From Spirogloea muscicola (Eukaryota; Streptophyta; Zygnematophyceae; Spirogloeales; Spirogloeaceae), in assembly GCA_009602725.1 (NCBI GenBank), contig WELB01000066.1, positions 1 through 42,552 of the forward strand: a stretch of 42,552 nt of DNA. Reading direction: 5' to 3'. Both the position numbers and the translations under genes were made by a program. The notes under the pieces are model-generated. The model saw only the letters and a program-made list of their open reading frames with translations, was not told where the DNA came from and searched no databases. Position 1 is the stretch's first letter; every line of letters begins with the position of its first letter. Positions 10,871 to 22,944 of this stretch are shown here, in pieces.

Positions 10871-12438
10871 CCCGGCTTTGGCTGCTACTTCAAAATTACG
10901 ATGGGGTACCTCTGTTCTCTAAACACACACTCCACTTTTCTAAGAATCTAAGACATTGTACATGTCAACTAGTGACCTCTTACAACGTTGATGTATAGGA
11001 ACTAGGCAACACTTCACTTGATCTTTGTATTGCCAGGAGAAGAATAGCGCTTCCAAATTGACTGTGGGCTGTGAGAGGCCAGCCCAAAAGCCAAGGAAAC
11101 CACAAAGACCATGACTCTAAAACCTCCAGCTCTCTCCCTGCCCATGATATCAACCTTGGAGCCCCTATCTTCAAATCACTTGTGCATGTAGCACATAAAA
11201 CCAGGAGCTGACTAGATGGCCTGCCAGTCTTCGATGAGGCCATAATCTGGCCCCTGAGCCCAGCCCTCTGAATCACTTCCAAGGACTTGACCCCGTGGCT
11301 GCTGGTTGCGATACGATAATGTTGAGGGTGTGGGCACACATAGCTGCCACCACCTTACAACAAGTTCCCAGCTCCTTGCATTAATGAGAGGCACGACAAC
11401 AATTAGGCTACTGCAGGTCAATGCCACAAGACAAAGTTGCATGAAATGGGGTGACCCTTCCACACTCCTCTGACAGCAAAATTTCACTCGATTCTACAGG
11501 ACCCCTGTGTCCTCCAGAAGCTGGTAGCCAATGTCTAACCTCCCGCCTTCGACACCGTTGACCGCCTATATCTCCAGCAGCAAGAGCGCCACGCTACATA
11601 GCTTTGCTTTAAGTACATGCTATTTTCTATCTCCAGCAACTCTGACCGGGTAAGGTGGCAACTCCAACTTGCCGGCTTCTTTGTTGTGGTGCAGCAAGCG
11701 GCCTCAGAGACTCCCTGCATCTGAAATTACTGGCTTGGTATGGAGAAATCAAACAAGCATTCTGTTGCGGAGCTTGTCTTCAAGAGGGCAATGTATGTGA
11801 CACAGACAAGAACCCCAACTCTGTGCTTCCTGCTAACATTTCATGTGGCTAGCTAACTTCAATGTCCATGGTAATCCCTATTACAGTGTGAAGCCTTTAA
11901 ACAGATTTGTCGTCTTGTGCAATCTGTGCAAGTGACTGTGACAACCTGCAGGCAGCTCCCAAGTAGGAAGGGGCATCAGAGCTTCAGGCTGCGCAATGTA
12001 GCACTGCTCAAAGTACAATTGAGCATGATAAGCAGCAGATCAATAGTAGGAGATTGCTGAAGGGCAGGCCGTGGCAGCTGCTGAGCAACTATCAAATACA
12101 GAAGGAGATCTTGCCTCCCTGATCTTACCTCGTCACATGCAGGACACCAGAAGGCCAACTGACAACCCATGCTCAGCCTCCCCAATGTGGGGCTTGCAGA
12201 CACATATCTACCCTGCACGTAGCTCAAACACCAAGCCAAACATACACCATTAGACCTCAGAAAGCAATAAACTGAAATAAAGAGGAATAGGGAGTATCAG
12301 AATACTAGCATGCTACATATGTAAGGCAGGGACAGCATACACAAAGTACCTGCACCATCCTACATCTGCATCTGAGCTTCCACAGAACCTCAGACTTAAA
12401 AAGGAGAATGTTGTTGTTGTGGAGGTACCTGCTAAGTG
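10871..12438. other. Spacer between INTS7 and exportin-2, no gene seen
   Basis: A GTGAGAGGCCAGCCC half-module occurs at about 11,072-11,095. Otherwise I see only short frames without recognisable protein features. The part next to 12,439 should contain the exportin-2 3' UTR. Confidence 0.4.
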
Positions 12439-15400
12439 CTAATTGAACGCGACTTTGTAGTGACCAAAGTACTGCGAAAGGGCTGCCTGATTTGATGCTT
12501 GCAGTGACTGCTGTATCACTAGTGACAGCTTCCCAGGGAGACGGGAGGAAAGCTGAGACAGTGAGATGGTCAGGTACTGCTTGGCATCATGAACATCTGG
12601 AGTGGGGTCCTCTTCTCGCTTTCCAGCACTGTGTAGTCGGGCATATGTGGCGGTGTAGCCCGCTACCTGCTCCTCAGTGGGCTCTCAGTAATATAATTGC
12701 TTGAAAACCTTCAAAAGATTGGCCTCAGGCATAGCATAGCAAGCCAAAGAGCACTGCTACTACTTGCTTCTACCCAGAATTACTGGTTGTGAAGAAAGCA
12801 AGAGTCTCAAAACAGCAAGGCGTTCGTGTTTGAGCCGAAGGTAGTCCAGTGTCGTCAGCTCCTTCCGCAGATGCTCACCTCATCTAAATCAGGAACATCC
12901 CCCTCGTCCTCAGCCCTCTCCTCTTCAGGTCGCTCAAGGAGGGTCAGGGTGTTGTCAAGCAGCTGCACAAGGCAAGCCAGCAAACCTGTTAGCAAACCTG
13001 GCATGCTAAGGACATCCTGGACAAAGTCTGCTTGACCAAAGAGCAGCAACTGGAGGTTGCCAAGCTGCAGGCTACACAAATATAATAATGTCACAAAGCA
13101 GATGTAGCGGAGGCTTGCCTTGGCAGCTCAGGAGTTACAAGTGGGAGGTAGGACCCGGACGACATACCTTGCCCCACAGTGGGAAATTTTCATCAGCCAC
13201 TAAGGGCTTGTACTCGCATAAAACCTTGGTGGCTGCCACAGTGCATAGCTTGGTCTCTAAATCACCGATCACAGACGGCAGGTTTGGCATCCAGATAGAT
13301 TCTAAGATGTTGCGGAAGAGGCCTTGCTGAACACTGTCGATGGACTGGCTAACCAAATCTATCCCATGCTTGACAGTGAACAAGGACATGAAGACCAGCA
13401 ACGCCTTCACGAACTTTGATGTCCTGGAAGGCTGCACATCAGAGAACACCCTCAACAATGTCATTTGCAATTCCAATTGGTGTAACAAAGTCTGCAAAAA
13501 GGTAGTAACCAGGCGCTGAATAGAATTCGACAACTACACGTAGATGCTTAAGCAGAAAAGATATCGCATTACCCCTTGAAGTCGACTGAAGAGTAGCTTC
13601 CAAATCTGGCCTACATAGGGAGCAAACTGTGACGGCTCAAGATTCTCAACAACAGTGTTCAGGATGAAGAAGCCATGCTGATCAGTGTGCTTGGAAGCAT
13701 TCAGCTTCTGGAAAATTCCAAGCACAGATTCCAGCTGCCTCCCTGCAGCAATATCTTGTCCTGCTTTCTGCAAGTATGCCTACATCACCAAAAAGAAAAC
13801 GACTGCTTTGCTTAAAAGTGCAGAGGGCAAGCACCCAACTTCGACATCTGGTAAGACATGGGTCTTCTTAAGATAAAGGCATGACAATCAATTGTGTAGA
13901 TTCTTTTTAATCTATACAATTGGATACCACCACACAACTGGGGAGGCATTGGAAACAAGGACCAAACCTGCAGCAATCGCACAAGTGCAGGTACATTCGC
14001 AGAGCGCTGCCAAAGTAGGGGAGTGAGAAGGGGTGGAAAGATAGCCATGTAGCCTTGAGGTAAAGGTAGTGACCTTATTTCTATCAGCAGCGCCAAGATC
14101 TGCAGAACAAATTTGGGTGGTGAGTGCTAAAGAATAAGACCAAAGGCATACATGCATCTCAATGACTCCTCCCTCAGGGACAATGAAACTGATCAAAACC
14201 CACCACTGCATTAGGACATCTATCCTTGGCATGACAAGCTTCTATTCGACTGCTTATCAACACTCTGACAATCTAGCAATGATCGACTAACCTGGAATAC
14301 ATATGGAGCAAACTCCACAATATCTTCCTGTAGAACCATCTGGAAGATGGGAAACAGAAGGCCCTCAGAGGTGGCCGTCTGAGATGCATCAGAGGCACAC
14401 GCCCTTGTCACAAGCGCTGCCACAGCCTCAAAGAGGTAGTGATTGAAGTTCGGCTGTGTCGGGTTCTTGCAGACAGCTGCCAAGATCTCTGTGAGCTGTG
14501 AGAGGCACTGTGTTGCAAATGGCTTCACATCTGCCACACTGATAACTCTCATGATGCACTGCAACAAGTACAAGTGTCATATAAGCACATGTAGCATGAC
14601 CAGGTTGAGACTCCTTGGCTGCTCGTCCTACCTGCATGCATGATGATCACATTCTTCCAGCAGGAACAACGATTTGTGCACGCTGATGGCGTTAAACTAC
14701 ACCTCTGCAGATAAACGATATTGCAGACTTGCAGGGACTGTGATGTGACACTGACCTTCATGGCGTACTGATTTTCTTGAGAGTCAGGCATCTGTAAGAT
14801 GGCAAAGAGGTTGCGCAACAGCGGTTCCACATATGGGGTCAAGTCTTGAGGCGTCACCCTTGACCTTCCGTGGTCCTTCAGAACCAGCATTCGTTCAATA
14901 CAATTGGTGGCATATGAATGCACAACGTTGGACTCCGCAGTCAGGAAGCCAATCAGATTAGGCAAGAGGTTCACAGTTGCGATCTGACTACGGAAGGTAG
15001 TCAGGAACTTGAGGGCATCAGCTTTGAGAACTGGCTGGTTATTGACATCCTGCACAAATAAGCCAGCAAAGAAAGCACATTTGATTAGACAAGGTAAGGT
15101 GCTACACTCTACATTGAGATCTCAAGGTACATTGAGCAAGGTCACATGAAGGAAAATGACGAGCTTGGACAATATATCAGAGAATCTGTCTCCCCTAAGA
15201 CTGATAGAGGAATTAGCCATGGGCAGTGTAATCAGGGCTTGGTGAAGTATAGCAATAAGAAGTACGACAATAAGAAATGCACGAATGGTACTGCAGTGTC
15301 TGAGGCCTGTAGAAGCGCTGCATAAGTGTTCAACTGCTTGCACCTGAGCTTGGAGCTCAGGAAGTATCTGCAGCTGGAAGAAGTCGCCAATGTTGACTAG

Positions 15401-18235
15401 ATTGTTTGTGGCAACAGCACCCTGTGCAATCGTCTTCTGCTTGACAGCAAGCGCCACTACAAGGTAGATGGCGCGGTCCTTTTCCTTCCAGTTCTGCATA
15501 GGATTCTGGGCGTACTTCCCAAGCTCCTCCGCGACATACATGGAGAAGAGCTGCGTGACTTGCTGCTCATAGTGCACTGCCAGAGCTTTGATCAGCTCAC
15601 AGGCAGCTCTCCTTCGTGTGTCACTGTCGCTTCCTTCAATATCTCTGCAAAAGTCATGTGGTAAGCGAGTCACACAGTATGCTCTCAACTATATTGTGTA
15701 GAAACCTAAATAAGGTGAGAATCATATATGGCTGCATGCCTTGAGAATAGGTGCAGCAATCAGGGGTCTGCTGCAGGAATCAGGGTGCCGAGCAGCTGGC
15801 AAGGCCTTGAGAAGTACCTCCTGATGTATTCAATGTAATTCATGTCAAAGAGCTCCTCGTCTTCATCTCTGAACTGGAGGTTTGGGATGACAATGCTTTG
15901 GCAGATCATTTGCAATCTAGCTGGGTCACTGAAAAGTGGATGATGAACGCTCCTAGCTACTGTGATCAGGAAATTTATTGACGTAGTTGCAATCCGGTCT
16001 TGCCCTGCCGATAGACCCAAACTCAACAACAGTGTCCAAATATCATTGGCAAAGATTGGTAGGAACTCTTGAAACTCTTCCTCGTATTTCTCTACGTAAA
16101 GGTTGACATTTTCACATATACTGGCCTGCACATCGGCACGAGCAACGAAAGAGCCCGAGCATCAATAGAAGAAACAACTTTCACGTCCCAAGATGGCCAA
16201 GCAGGCAGACAACCCACACTAGCATTGCTAGTCTGTCCAACTCTGCCTTGACAATGTGAACAGATCAAGCCTGCTGACCTTCAGAGAGTTTATGAGGTCC
16301 TCTTTGTCTGGGTCTGACTCTCTCAGCAGAGGGTTCTCGTATCTCAGAAGCCTATGAAGTCATTGTGAAAGTGTATCTTCGTCAAATACAGCACAGAACA
16401 GCAGTGGTCAACGCATGCGCAGCATAGCCTAACTCCTATCTCATAAGGCTACCAGCGATTTTATGCGTACAACAGTGAGGCCATTCTTACCCCTGAAATT
16501 GTGTCATCCACTCCTGCAGATGGTCTTGGAATACCTCTGGCAAGTCCACAAAATTCAGGGAGTAGAAAATTCTGCAGATAAGTCTTGCCGATTCCAGAAG
16601 AGGTTTCAGGGCTGGCAGATCGCTCTGCGTGGAAGAGATAAGCTGTCCTGTGCGCTTGAACAGCTCCAGCAGTGGCTGCACAGGTTGAGGTGGTTGATAG
16701 ACAGTCAGACAAGTAGAGAACTGAACCCCTGTCTCTGCACCTGCTGACAATGACAATGTCGGGGCACAATTCATGAGATTGCAATGACTTGTTTCCTGCA
16801 TGACGCTAGCGCAGCTCCACATACTGCAGCATACTGCAGTATATGGAATACTTCATGCCCACAACCTTGAGAAGTGTTCTAGCTCACCTGGACGAAGATA
16901 TCTAGCACATACTTCAATTCCAGGAGGAGCTCGTTTGTCTTGTACTGGTCCCTAAACCGCTTGAATATTGAGTTGGCAGTCCTAAGTACACCTACAATGA
17001 CATGATAGTCTTCTGAGGAGAGCTTCGAGGTAAGCTCTGGGAGGAGACTCGACCACTTGGACGGGAAGTCATGCTGACTGATGATGGAAAGGGCTTCGCT
17101 TATCTGCAGGAATGACAGATTGAAGGCAACAGATTCACTCATACAATGTAGTCATCTGCAACGTGCTCCTTGGCAGGTTCTACTACAGACACAAGCATGG
17201 ACATTATGCCGGTTGAGGCAAGTGAATACATGGCACTTAAGAAGGTGAGAAATCCTTATGTCTGTTGGAGCTGACATCAACTTATTCTTGGAGAAGTCAA
17301 GAGTACTGGAGTGTGGTAGTAAAGCATCTGAGATACTCACTGTCAATTGACCCAAAGCAAATCAAATCACCTGAGCCTGAAGTATTGTTGGAGTGTTAAG
17401 CATCAGTGGCAGGATGAGAGCCTTGATCTGCTCTTTCTCCACATCCTACACATGGCACAAGTACACCCTTAGAAGGCCTACATTTTCACATGTCGCATAC
17501 AGAAATTTCGATATGACTGCAACTTGGAGCCAGATGATTCTTAACAGTCCTATTCTCAGTGCAATCCTTAAACCCTAGAATGAATGCTTCTGCAGCACCA
17601 ATAACACGAGGCAGCCTTTTGCTTGTACGTAGCAATGACAGCAGCCAGAGCTGCTCTCCCGGTAAAGGACTGTGGTTTACACTTTCTAGAAATGAAGATG
17701 CAGCGAAGATGACCTGTACAGGGTAAAATCACTAAAGAGAAAGTAACCATACTGCCAGTCAGGCACAAGATGCATGCATACCAGGATCTGGCCTGGCGTT
17801 CCAGGGGCGCCCGGCTCCAGGTGCTCCACGGCCCATCTGTACTTGACGTGGTTCTTGAAGTTGACGGCTGCCGCCTGCCTGACCTGGTCACTGACTCCCT
17901 CTGTAGTCAAGAGGCTCAGCACCGTGATGCCGTATCCAGGCTGCAGCGAAGCCACGATCGCAAATGGCAGGGGAATGCCGTCAGCGGCCAGGACACGGCG
18001 CGCCAGGCCTCGTCTCGCCGTGCCGTCGCTGGGACTCCGGTTAATCCCACGGGCCGACGCGGAGTGCTGCGTGGAGCTACCGGCGGTCAGAGCTGCCGGC
18101 GGCGAGGGAGCTGCGGACCTGGTCGGCGGCCTGCTTCAGGTACGCCTCGGCGCTGCGCCGCGGCTCGGGCTCCGCCGCCAGCGTCTGCAGCAGGCAGCGC
18201 GAGAGCGCCTGGACGCTCTCCGGCGTCGGCTGCAT
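12439..18235 (-). CDS. CSE1L: Exportin-2 (CAS/CSE1), importin-alpha re-exporter
   Basis: Fifteen exons: 18235-18119, 17940-17782, 17445-17371, 17103-16888, 16675-16491, 16351-16279, 16125-15818, 15644-15344, 15049-14756, 14558-14292, 14099-13968, 13779-13573, 13431-13168, 12962-12879 and 12666-12439 (TAG). All phases close to 2,910 nt, 969 aa, against about 971 aa in human. The product is a karyopherin-beta that with RanGTP carries importin-alpha back to the cytosol. The N-terminus ([19 protein letters not shown]...RRSAEAYL) is an importin-beta N domain with [11 protein letters not shown]. Later landmarks include [97 protein letters not shown] and the CSE1 C-terminal domain ending [10 protein letters not shown]. 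The sequence is visibly less GC-rich than its neighbours. Its 5' flank is cut by an assembly gap 79 bp upstream of the ATG. Confidence 0.95.
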
Positions 18236-18313
18236 CGTCTCGGCCGCCGCTGTGCCGTCGGCCCTGTGAAGCGACGGCCTCACGCGCGGCGGCGCCGGCG
18301 GCGCCGCCGCGGC

Positions 18314-18860
18314 NNNNNNNNNNNNNNNNNNNNNNNNNNNNNNNNNNNNNNNNNNNNNNNNNNNNNNNNNNNNNNNNNNNNNNNNNNNNNNNNNNNNNNN
18401 NNNNNNNNNNNNNNNNNNNNNNNNNNNNNNNNNNNNNNNNNNNNNNNNNNNNNNNNNNNNNNNNNNNNNNNNNNNNNNNNNNNNNNNNNNNNNNNNNNNN
18501 NNNNNNNNNNNNNNNNNNNNNNNNNNNNNNNNNNNNNNNNNNNNNNNNNNNNNNNNNNNNNNNNNNNNNNNNNNNNNNNNNNNNNNNNNNNNNNNNNNNN
18601 NNNNNNNNNNNNNNNNNNNNNNNNNNNNNNNNNNNNNNNNNNNNNNNNNNNNNNNNNNNNNNNNNNNNNNNNNNNNNNNNNNNNNNNNNNNNNNNNNNNN
18701 NNNNNNNNNNNNNNNNNNNNNNNNNNNNNNNNNNNNNNNNNNNNNNNNNNNNNNNNNNNNNNNNNNNNNNNNNNNNNNNNNNNNNNNNNNNNNNNNNNNN
18801 NNNNNNNNNNNNNNNNNNNNNNNNNNNNNNNNNNNNNNNNNNNNNNNNNNNNNNNNNNNN
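18314..18860. other. Assembly gap (547 N)
   Basis: A run of N lies between a GGC-rich stretch upstream of exportin-2 and the C-rich tandem array at 18,861. The promoter and 5' UTR of exportin-2 and an unknown number of array units are hidden here. Confidence 0.99.
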
Positions 18861-19540
18861 CCCCCCCCACCCCTCCATTCCTCCTGGCACTGCTGCTGCC
18901 TCACTCCTCTAGCAGCCGGCCCTCCTTCCCCTTCCCGCCATCCCTCCTCCTGCCACTGCTGCCAGGCCAGATCGACAAGGCCCTCACCGGCACTTTTGGC
19001 CATCCTTCCCACCCCCGCCATCCCTCCTGCTACTGCTGCGGCCCAACTTCTCCTTTAGCAGCCCCAGCAGGACAAGTCGACAAGGCCCCAGTCGGCACTT
19101 CCGGCCCTCTGTCCCCCCCCTTCCATTCCTCCTGTCACTGCTGGTGCCTCACTCCTCTAGCAGCCGGCCCTCCCTTTCCCCTCCGCCGCCCTTCGCTCTT
19201 AGGCCCCTCTGAACCTTTGTGAATTCTTTTTGGGCTGGCTTTTCGCAGCCCTTGCCCCCATTGGGAGTGCCACTTCTTCCGCCATCCCTCCTCCTGCCAC
19301 TGCTGCCAGGCCAGGTCGACAAGGCCCCCCTCATCGGCACTTCCGGCCATCCTTCCCCACCCCCCCATCCCTCCTGCTATGGATGCTGCCTCACTCCTCT
19401 TGCAGCTCCAGCAGGACAGGATGTCAAGGCCCCAATCGTGGCACTTCCAGCCCTCTTCCCCCCCCCACCCCTCCATTCCTCCTGGCACTGCTGCTGCCTC
19501 ACTCCACTAGCAGCTCCAGTAGCTGCTAGACGCTAGTTGC
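18861..19540. repeat. Degenerate C-rich tandem array
   Basis: Irregular units of about 80-110 bp repeat the pieces CCATCCCTCCTGCTACTGCTGC, CAGGCCAGGTCGACAAGGCCC, TCGGCACTTCCGGCC and CTCACTCCTCTAGCAGC. The array begins at the gap, so its true length is unknown. A hairpin module (about 19,213-19,275, GGGCTGGCTTTTCGCAGCCC) has inserted into it and splits a unit. Confidence 0.7.
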
Positions 19541-19694
19541 TACGTCATAAGATGTGCTTACCTTTGTACTTGGCCATACTGGCCTTCGATTGTTCAAATA
19601 CACGAAATTCTTCCTTCAATAGGTGTAACTAGGGCGGAGAAAAGCGTCAACCAGAAGGCGCCGCAAACCTTTCCACACCCTCCTTCTACAATAT

Positions 19695-19867
19695 TGTAAC
19701 GGGAATCACCCCGCTAGCCCAAAAGCTTGGTGCCCCACAACAGGGGCACGGATTATGCCCGCAGGCCCACCTATGTACAGGTGGCTGTCGGCTGGACTGA
19801 CGCTTTACAATTACGGTTATGTTATGTCCTGACTCTTTTTACCGGAGGGAGGGGCGTGCCCGCTACA
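19695..19867. mobile_element. Candidate solo LTR, 173 bp
   Basis: The segment begins TGTAACGGG and ends GCTACA, giving the TG...CA ends usual for LTRs, and is flanked by ATAT at 19,691-19,694 and ATAT at 19,868-19,871. Inside are two perfect stem-loops, GTGCCCC-ACAACA-GGGGCAC (19,730-19,749) and CCACCT...AGGTGG. No second copy or internal region is seen here, so this is a tentative call. Confidence 0.3.
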
Positions 19868-19959
19868 ATATTGCCAATCTAGGCTACACAGGACGTGCAG
19901 ATGTGTTTCCGGCTGAGATGGGCTTGCCAGCTGCATATCTGTCGTTCTTGCAACGACGA

Positions 19960-20264
19960 GTTTCGGCCTGTTTGCAGCGTGCTCAGGCCAATGCCTTGCA
20001 CCAGAAAGCTGGGCGAGCTCGAGTTGGTGGCAGAAAGAAGATCTCGCCCATAGAGAAGAGGGCTTCTTTGGCTTGGGATATTGTCCATTCTTTTGGGGCT
20101 GGCTTTGCCAGCCACTCTTCTCTGTATCCCTGCAGCGGTCCATGGCCCACGCTCTGCATCTGCGAGCTGGCCGTGCTCTCGCTGCGGGCTCTGGCTTTCG
20201 TCAGGGTGATAGCTTCCCGGCAGCTAGTCTGTCGGATCTGAGGCTCCTCAGTCGTAATTACTGA
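19960..20264 (+). mobile_element. Two stacked retroelement C-terminal tails
   Basis: The frame at 20,131-20,264 reads SLQRSMAHALHLRAGRALAA... and ends SLSDLRLLSRNY with TGA, the C-terminus of the RLE retroelement. Just before it, about 19,970-20,030 encodes a decayed version (CLQRAQANALHQKAGRA), interrupted at 20,040-20,120 by a pair of hairpin modules in opposite orientation. Both tails are 5'-truncated, the usual outcome of target-primed reverse transcription. Confidence 0.55.
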
Positions 20265-21160
20265 GTGATCCATCCTCCCCCTGTTTTACCATGGCATCCT
20301 CAGGCCCCTTTGTAGCTGCTCACCGCTCTTAGGCCCCTCTGAACCTTTGTTAATTCTTTTTGGGCTGGCTTTTCGCAGCCCTTGCCCCCATTGGGAGTGC
20401 CACTTCTTCTCTATGGGCGAGCACTTCTCTGAAGTGCTTCTTTCTTAGTGCTTCGCCTTAGTGCTTCGCCTGGCCCCCTTCTTCTTGGGCTTCTTGTACT
20501 CTGCTCATTCTTTTTTGGGCTGGCTGTTCCAGCCCCTATCCTCAATGGGCGAGCTCTTTCTTCTCTGAAGAGGGGCTGGCAAAGCCAGCCCAAAAAGAAT
20601 GGACAATGTCCAAAGCCAAAGAAAGAAGTGCCGAAAGCACTACACTACAAAGCACGAGACAGTGCAGAGGGAGATTCAGATGGATGCTTAGTATCCACGT
20701 GTGAGCAGCAGCAGATCAGAGTAACTCGAAGCAGGAAAAGCCGCACTCTGCCGAGACCTGGAAGCAGCAGCCATAGCACGGCCTGCGCGCGCGTGGACCG
20801 CATGAGTCAAAGAGCAGAAGGGCTTCGTATCTGACATCTAGTATTCATGCATCAATTAGCGACCTTAATGTTTTGACCCGTGGTTACTGAGCGGGTCAAT
20901 CTGCTGTAGGTTATGTAGATCTTTAGATGGGCTTGCCTTTGTACTTGGCCATTGGCCTACGTTGTTTCAAATACACGAAATTTCCTTCTGCTTACTGACA
21001 GGGTGCAGGGGACCGTGGGAGGAAGAAAGGGCGCGCCCATTGAGGATAGGGGCTGGAAAAGCCAGCGCACAAAAAGAGTCAACAAAGGACGAGGAGGGGG
21101 CCAGGGGAAGCGCTAAGAGAAAAGAAGAAAGTGCTCGCTCATAAGAGAAAGCCATGCTTG
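20265..21160. repeat. Mixed hairpin modules and retroelement 3' regions
   Basis: Plus-orientation modules occur at about 20,345-20,420 and 20,510-20,560. The second is followed at once by a minus-orientation module (20,570-20,640), forming a head-to-head pair. Another reverse module lies at 21,030-21,160. A stretch at about 20,938-20,990 (TTTGTACTTGGCCATTGG... CAAATACACGAAAT) repeats the one at 19,560-19,610. Confidence 0.55.
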
Positions 21161-21350
21161 CACCATCTCGAGGGAGAAGCAGCTCGCTACAAGCTGGCCA
21201 TGGCTTCCATGGACCTAGTCCATTCCTCATGGAAAGCTGCAGCTTAAAACGACTTGCTACTGACTAAGGGTATTTGAGCTTTCAATCACCGTGGCAACTT
21301 TCATAGCTATGTCGATGTTGCACGTGTCGGCCTTCTCACTTGCGCGTAGG

Positions 21351-21444
21351 CCGCGCTTTGGCGGCGGCCTCCGGCTTCCGACAGGGCGACGTCTTTCCGC
21401 CAGCTAGCCATTCAGATCTACATCTCCTGACTAGAGGTCACTGA
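21351..21444 (+). mobile_element. Retroelement C-terminal tail
   Basis: The frame [20 protein letters not shown] is followed by HSDLHLLTRGH and TGA. It is the same C-terminus as at 20,264 and 37,217, truncated at its 5' end. Hairpin modules follow from about 21,460 to 21,820, including variants with CCAGTCAATCTGGCCACGCT next to the hairpin. Confidence 0.55.
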
Positions 21445-22296
21445 GAGTCTCGTTGCTGATGTCTTAGTCCTTAGCACTCCGGCTTCTTCAGACCTTGTCC
21501 ATTCCTTTGGGCTGGCCTTTCCCAGCCACCAGTCAATCTGGCCACGCTTCCTTTGGACATTGCCTATATTTGGCCTCTTCGTAGCTGCTGAGCGATTTTG
21601 GCCCCTTCTCTCGTTTTGGCCCCTTCGAACCTTTGCCAATTTATTTCGGGCTGGCTTTTCACAGCCCTTGGCCCCATTGGGAGTGCCACTTCTTATTTGG
21701 CCTGGGCTGGCTATCACAGCCCTGCCCCGTTTGGAAGAGCCACCATCGTTCTTTTTGAGAAAGTAGCTTTGCTGGGCTGGCCTCTCACATCCATTGCCGT
21801 TCTTTGTAAGAGCTATCTCTAAAACAGACAAGGCCCGAAGCATCATGGTTCATACAATCAGCGAGTATAACCGAGTGACAAGTACGGATATCCGGAAATA
21901 TTGCGACTGGAGGGAGGCGGGAGCTTTTTGCGAGTAGTATGCGCTTACCGACCCCTTCTTATAGCCATTGGCCTTACAAGTGCTTCCTCTTCCTTCTTCA
22001 CAGCCATCGCCCCACATCACGAGCTTCTCCTCTTCTTTCTTTTGGGACCTTGTTCGTTGCCGGTAAGGCTGACCTTTCGCAGCCATTGCCCATCTTGGAA
22101 GAGCTTCTTTTCTTTCACAGCCATTGCCCCGTCTTGACAGCGTCCTTCTCCCTCCCTCTAGTTATTCTGATCTACACTTGCTGGCTACTATTATTGAGCG
22201 TCCACTCGCAGAACTCACGGTAACAAGTGTCGAGCTATTGCGCCTTTCAGCCATTTCAGAAGTTTGATCATTCCTTTGCGGCTGTCAGTCGGTTTC
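21445..22296. repeat. Hairpin modules and decayed retroelement 3' ends
   Basis: Modules of the CTGGCTTTTCACAGCCCTTGGCCCC and CTTTCGCAGCCATTGCCC types occur at about 21,650-21,690, 21,770-21,800, 21,965-22,020 and 22,065-22,135. A decayed tail SSYSDLHLL lies near 22,153-22,190. No host gene is seen. Confidence 0.5.
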
Positions 22297-22428
22297 CAGC
22301 GCTCCCTGGCTCGTGCAGTCCACTTGTGAGCAGGCCGCGCTATGGCTGCTGCATCTGGGTCTAGGCGGGGTGCCTCTCTCCCAGCTGCGAGTTACTCCGA
22401 CTTGTTGTTGCTCACTCGTGATTACTAA
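22297..22428 (+). mobile_element. Retroelement C-terminal tail with an internal stop
   Basis: The frame reads QRSLARAVHL, stop, AGRAMAAASGSRRGASLPAASYSDLLLLTRDY and TAA at 22,426-22,428. It is a 5'-truncated and mutated copy of the C-terminus described at 22,945. A fragment LSDLRLLTRT lies downstream at about 22,577-22,610, within further modules. Confidence 0.55.
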
Positions 22429-22944
22429 GCTTCCATCTGCGGCAGTCTCGTGTCTAGCTGTGTTGTTTTAGGCGCCTTCTGGCTTTTTGGACCTCGTCCA
22501 TTCTTTTGGGCTGGCTTTTCCCAGCCCCTACCTTCTATGGGAGAGCATTTTCTTCCTTTGGGCTGGTCTCTCACAGTCTGTCGGATTTGCGGCTCCTCAC
22601 TCGTACTTTATTGAGTGGTTCATCCCACACCGGTTCAAAGCTAGCCCTTCTGGCCCCTTCGTAATTTGGCCCCTTTTGAACCTTGTCAAATCTTTTCGGG
22701 CTGGCTTCGCAAAGCCCTTGCCCCCATTGCGAGAGCCACTTCTCACAGCCATTGCCTTAAATTTGGATGGAGGAGCTGTTCTTTCGGAGGAAGGGCTCGC
22801 CCATTGAGAATATGGGCTGGAACAGCCAGCCCAAAAAAGAATGAACAGAGTACAAGAAGAGGGGGGGGGAAGCCAGGCGAAGCCCTAAGGCGAAGCAGCA
22901 GAAATGACAAGCACACAAGAAAAAACAAAGCAGCTACTAACCAC
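22429..22944. repeat. Retroelement 3' regions and hairpin modules facing each other
   Basis: Plus-orientation modules (about 22,485-22,560 and 22,675-22,745) meet a minus-orientation one (22,790-22,870). The latter is the 3' untranslated region of the minus-strand retroelement fragment that ends at 22,945, which shows directly that this module type can sit just downstream of the retroelement stop codon. Confidence 0.55.

Noticed and set aside
17770-19222. Very long open frames spanning the gap at 18,314-18,860
   Set aside because: They are open only because N codons are not stops. The real coding content is exportin-2 exons 1 and 2 on the minus strand.
20030-22880. CRISPR-like array from regularly recurring hairpins
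   Set aside because: Spacing and orientation are irregular, there are no uniform spacers or cas genes, and the host is a eukaryote. These are dispersed repeats.
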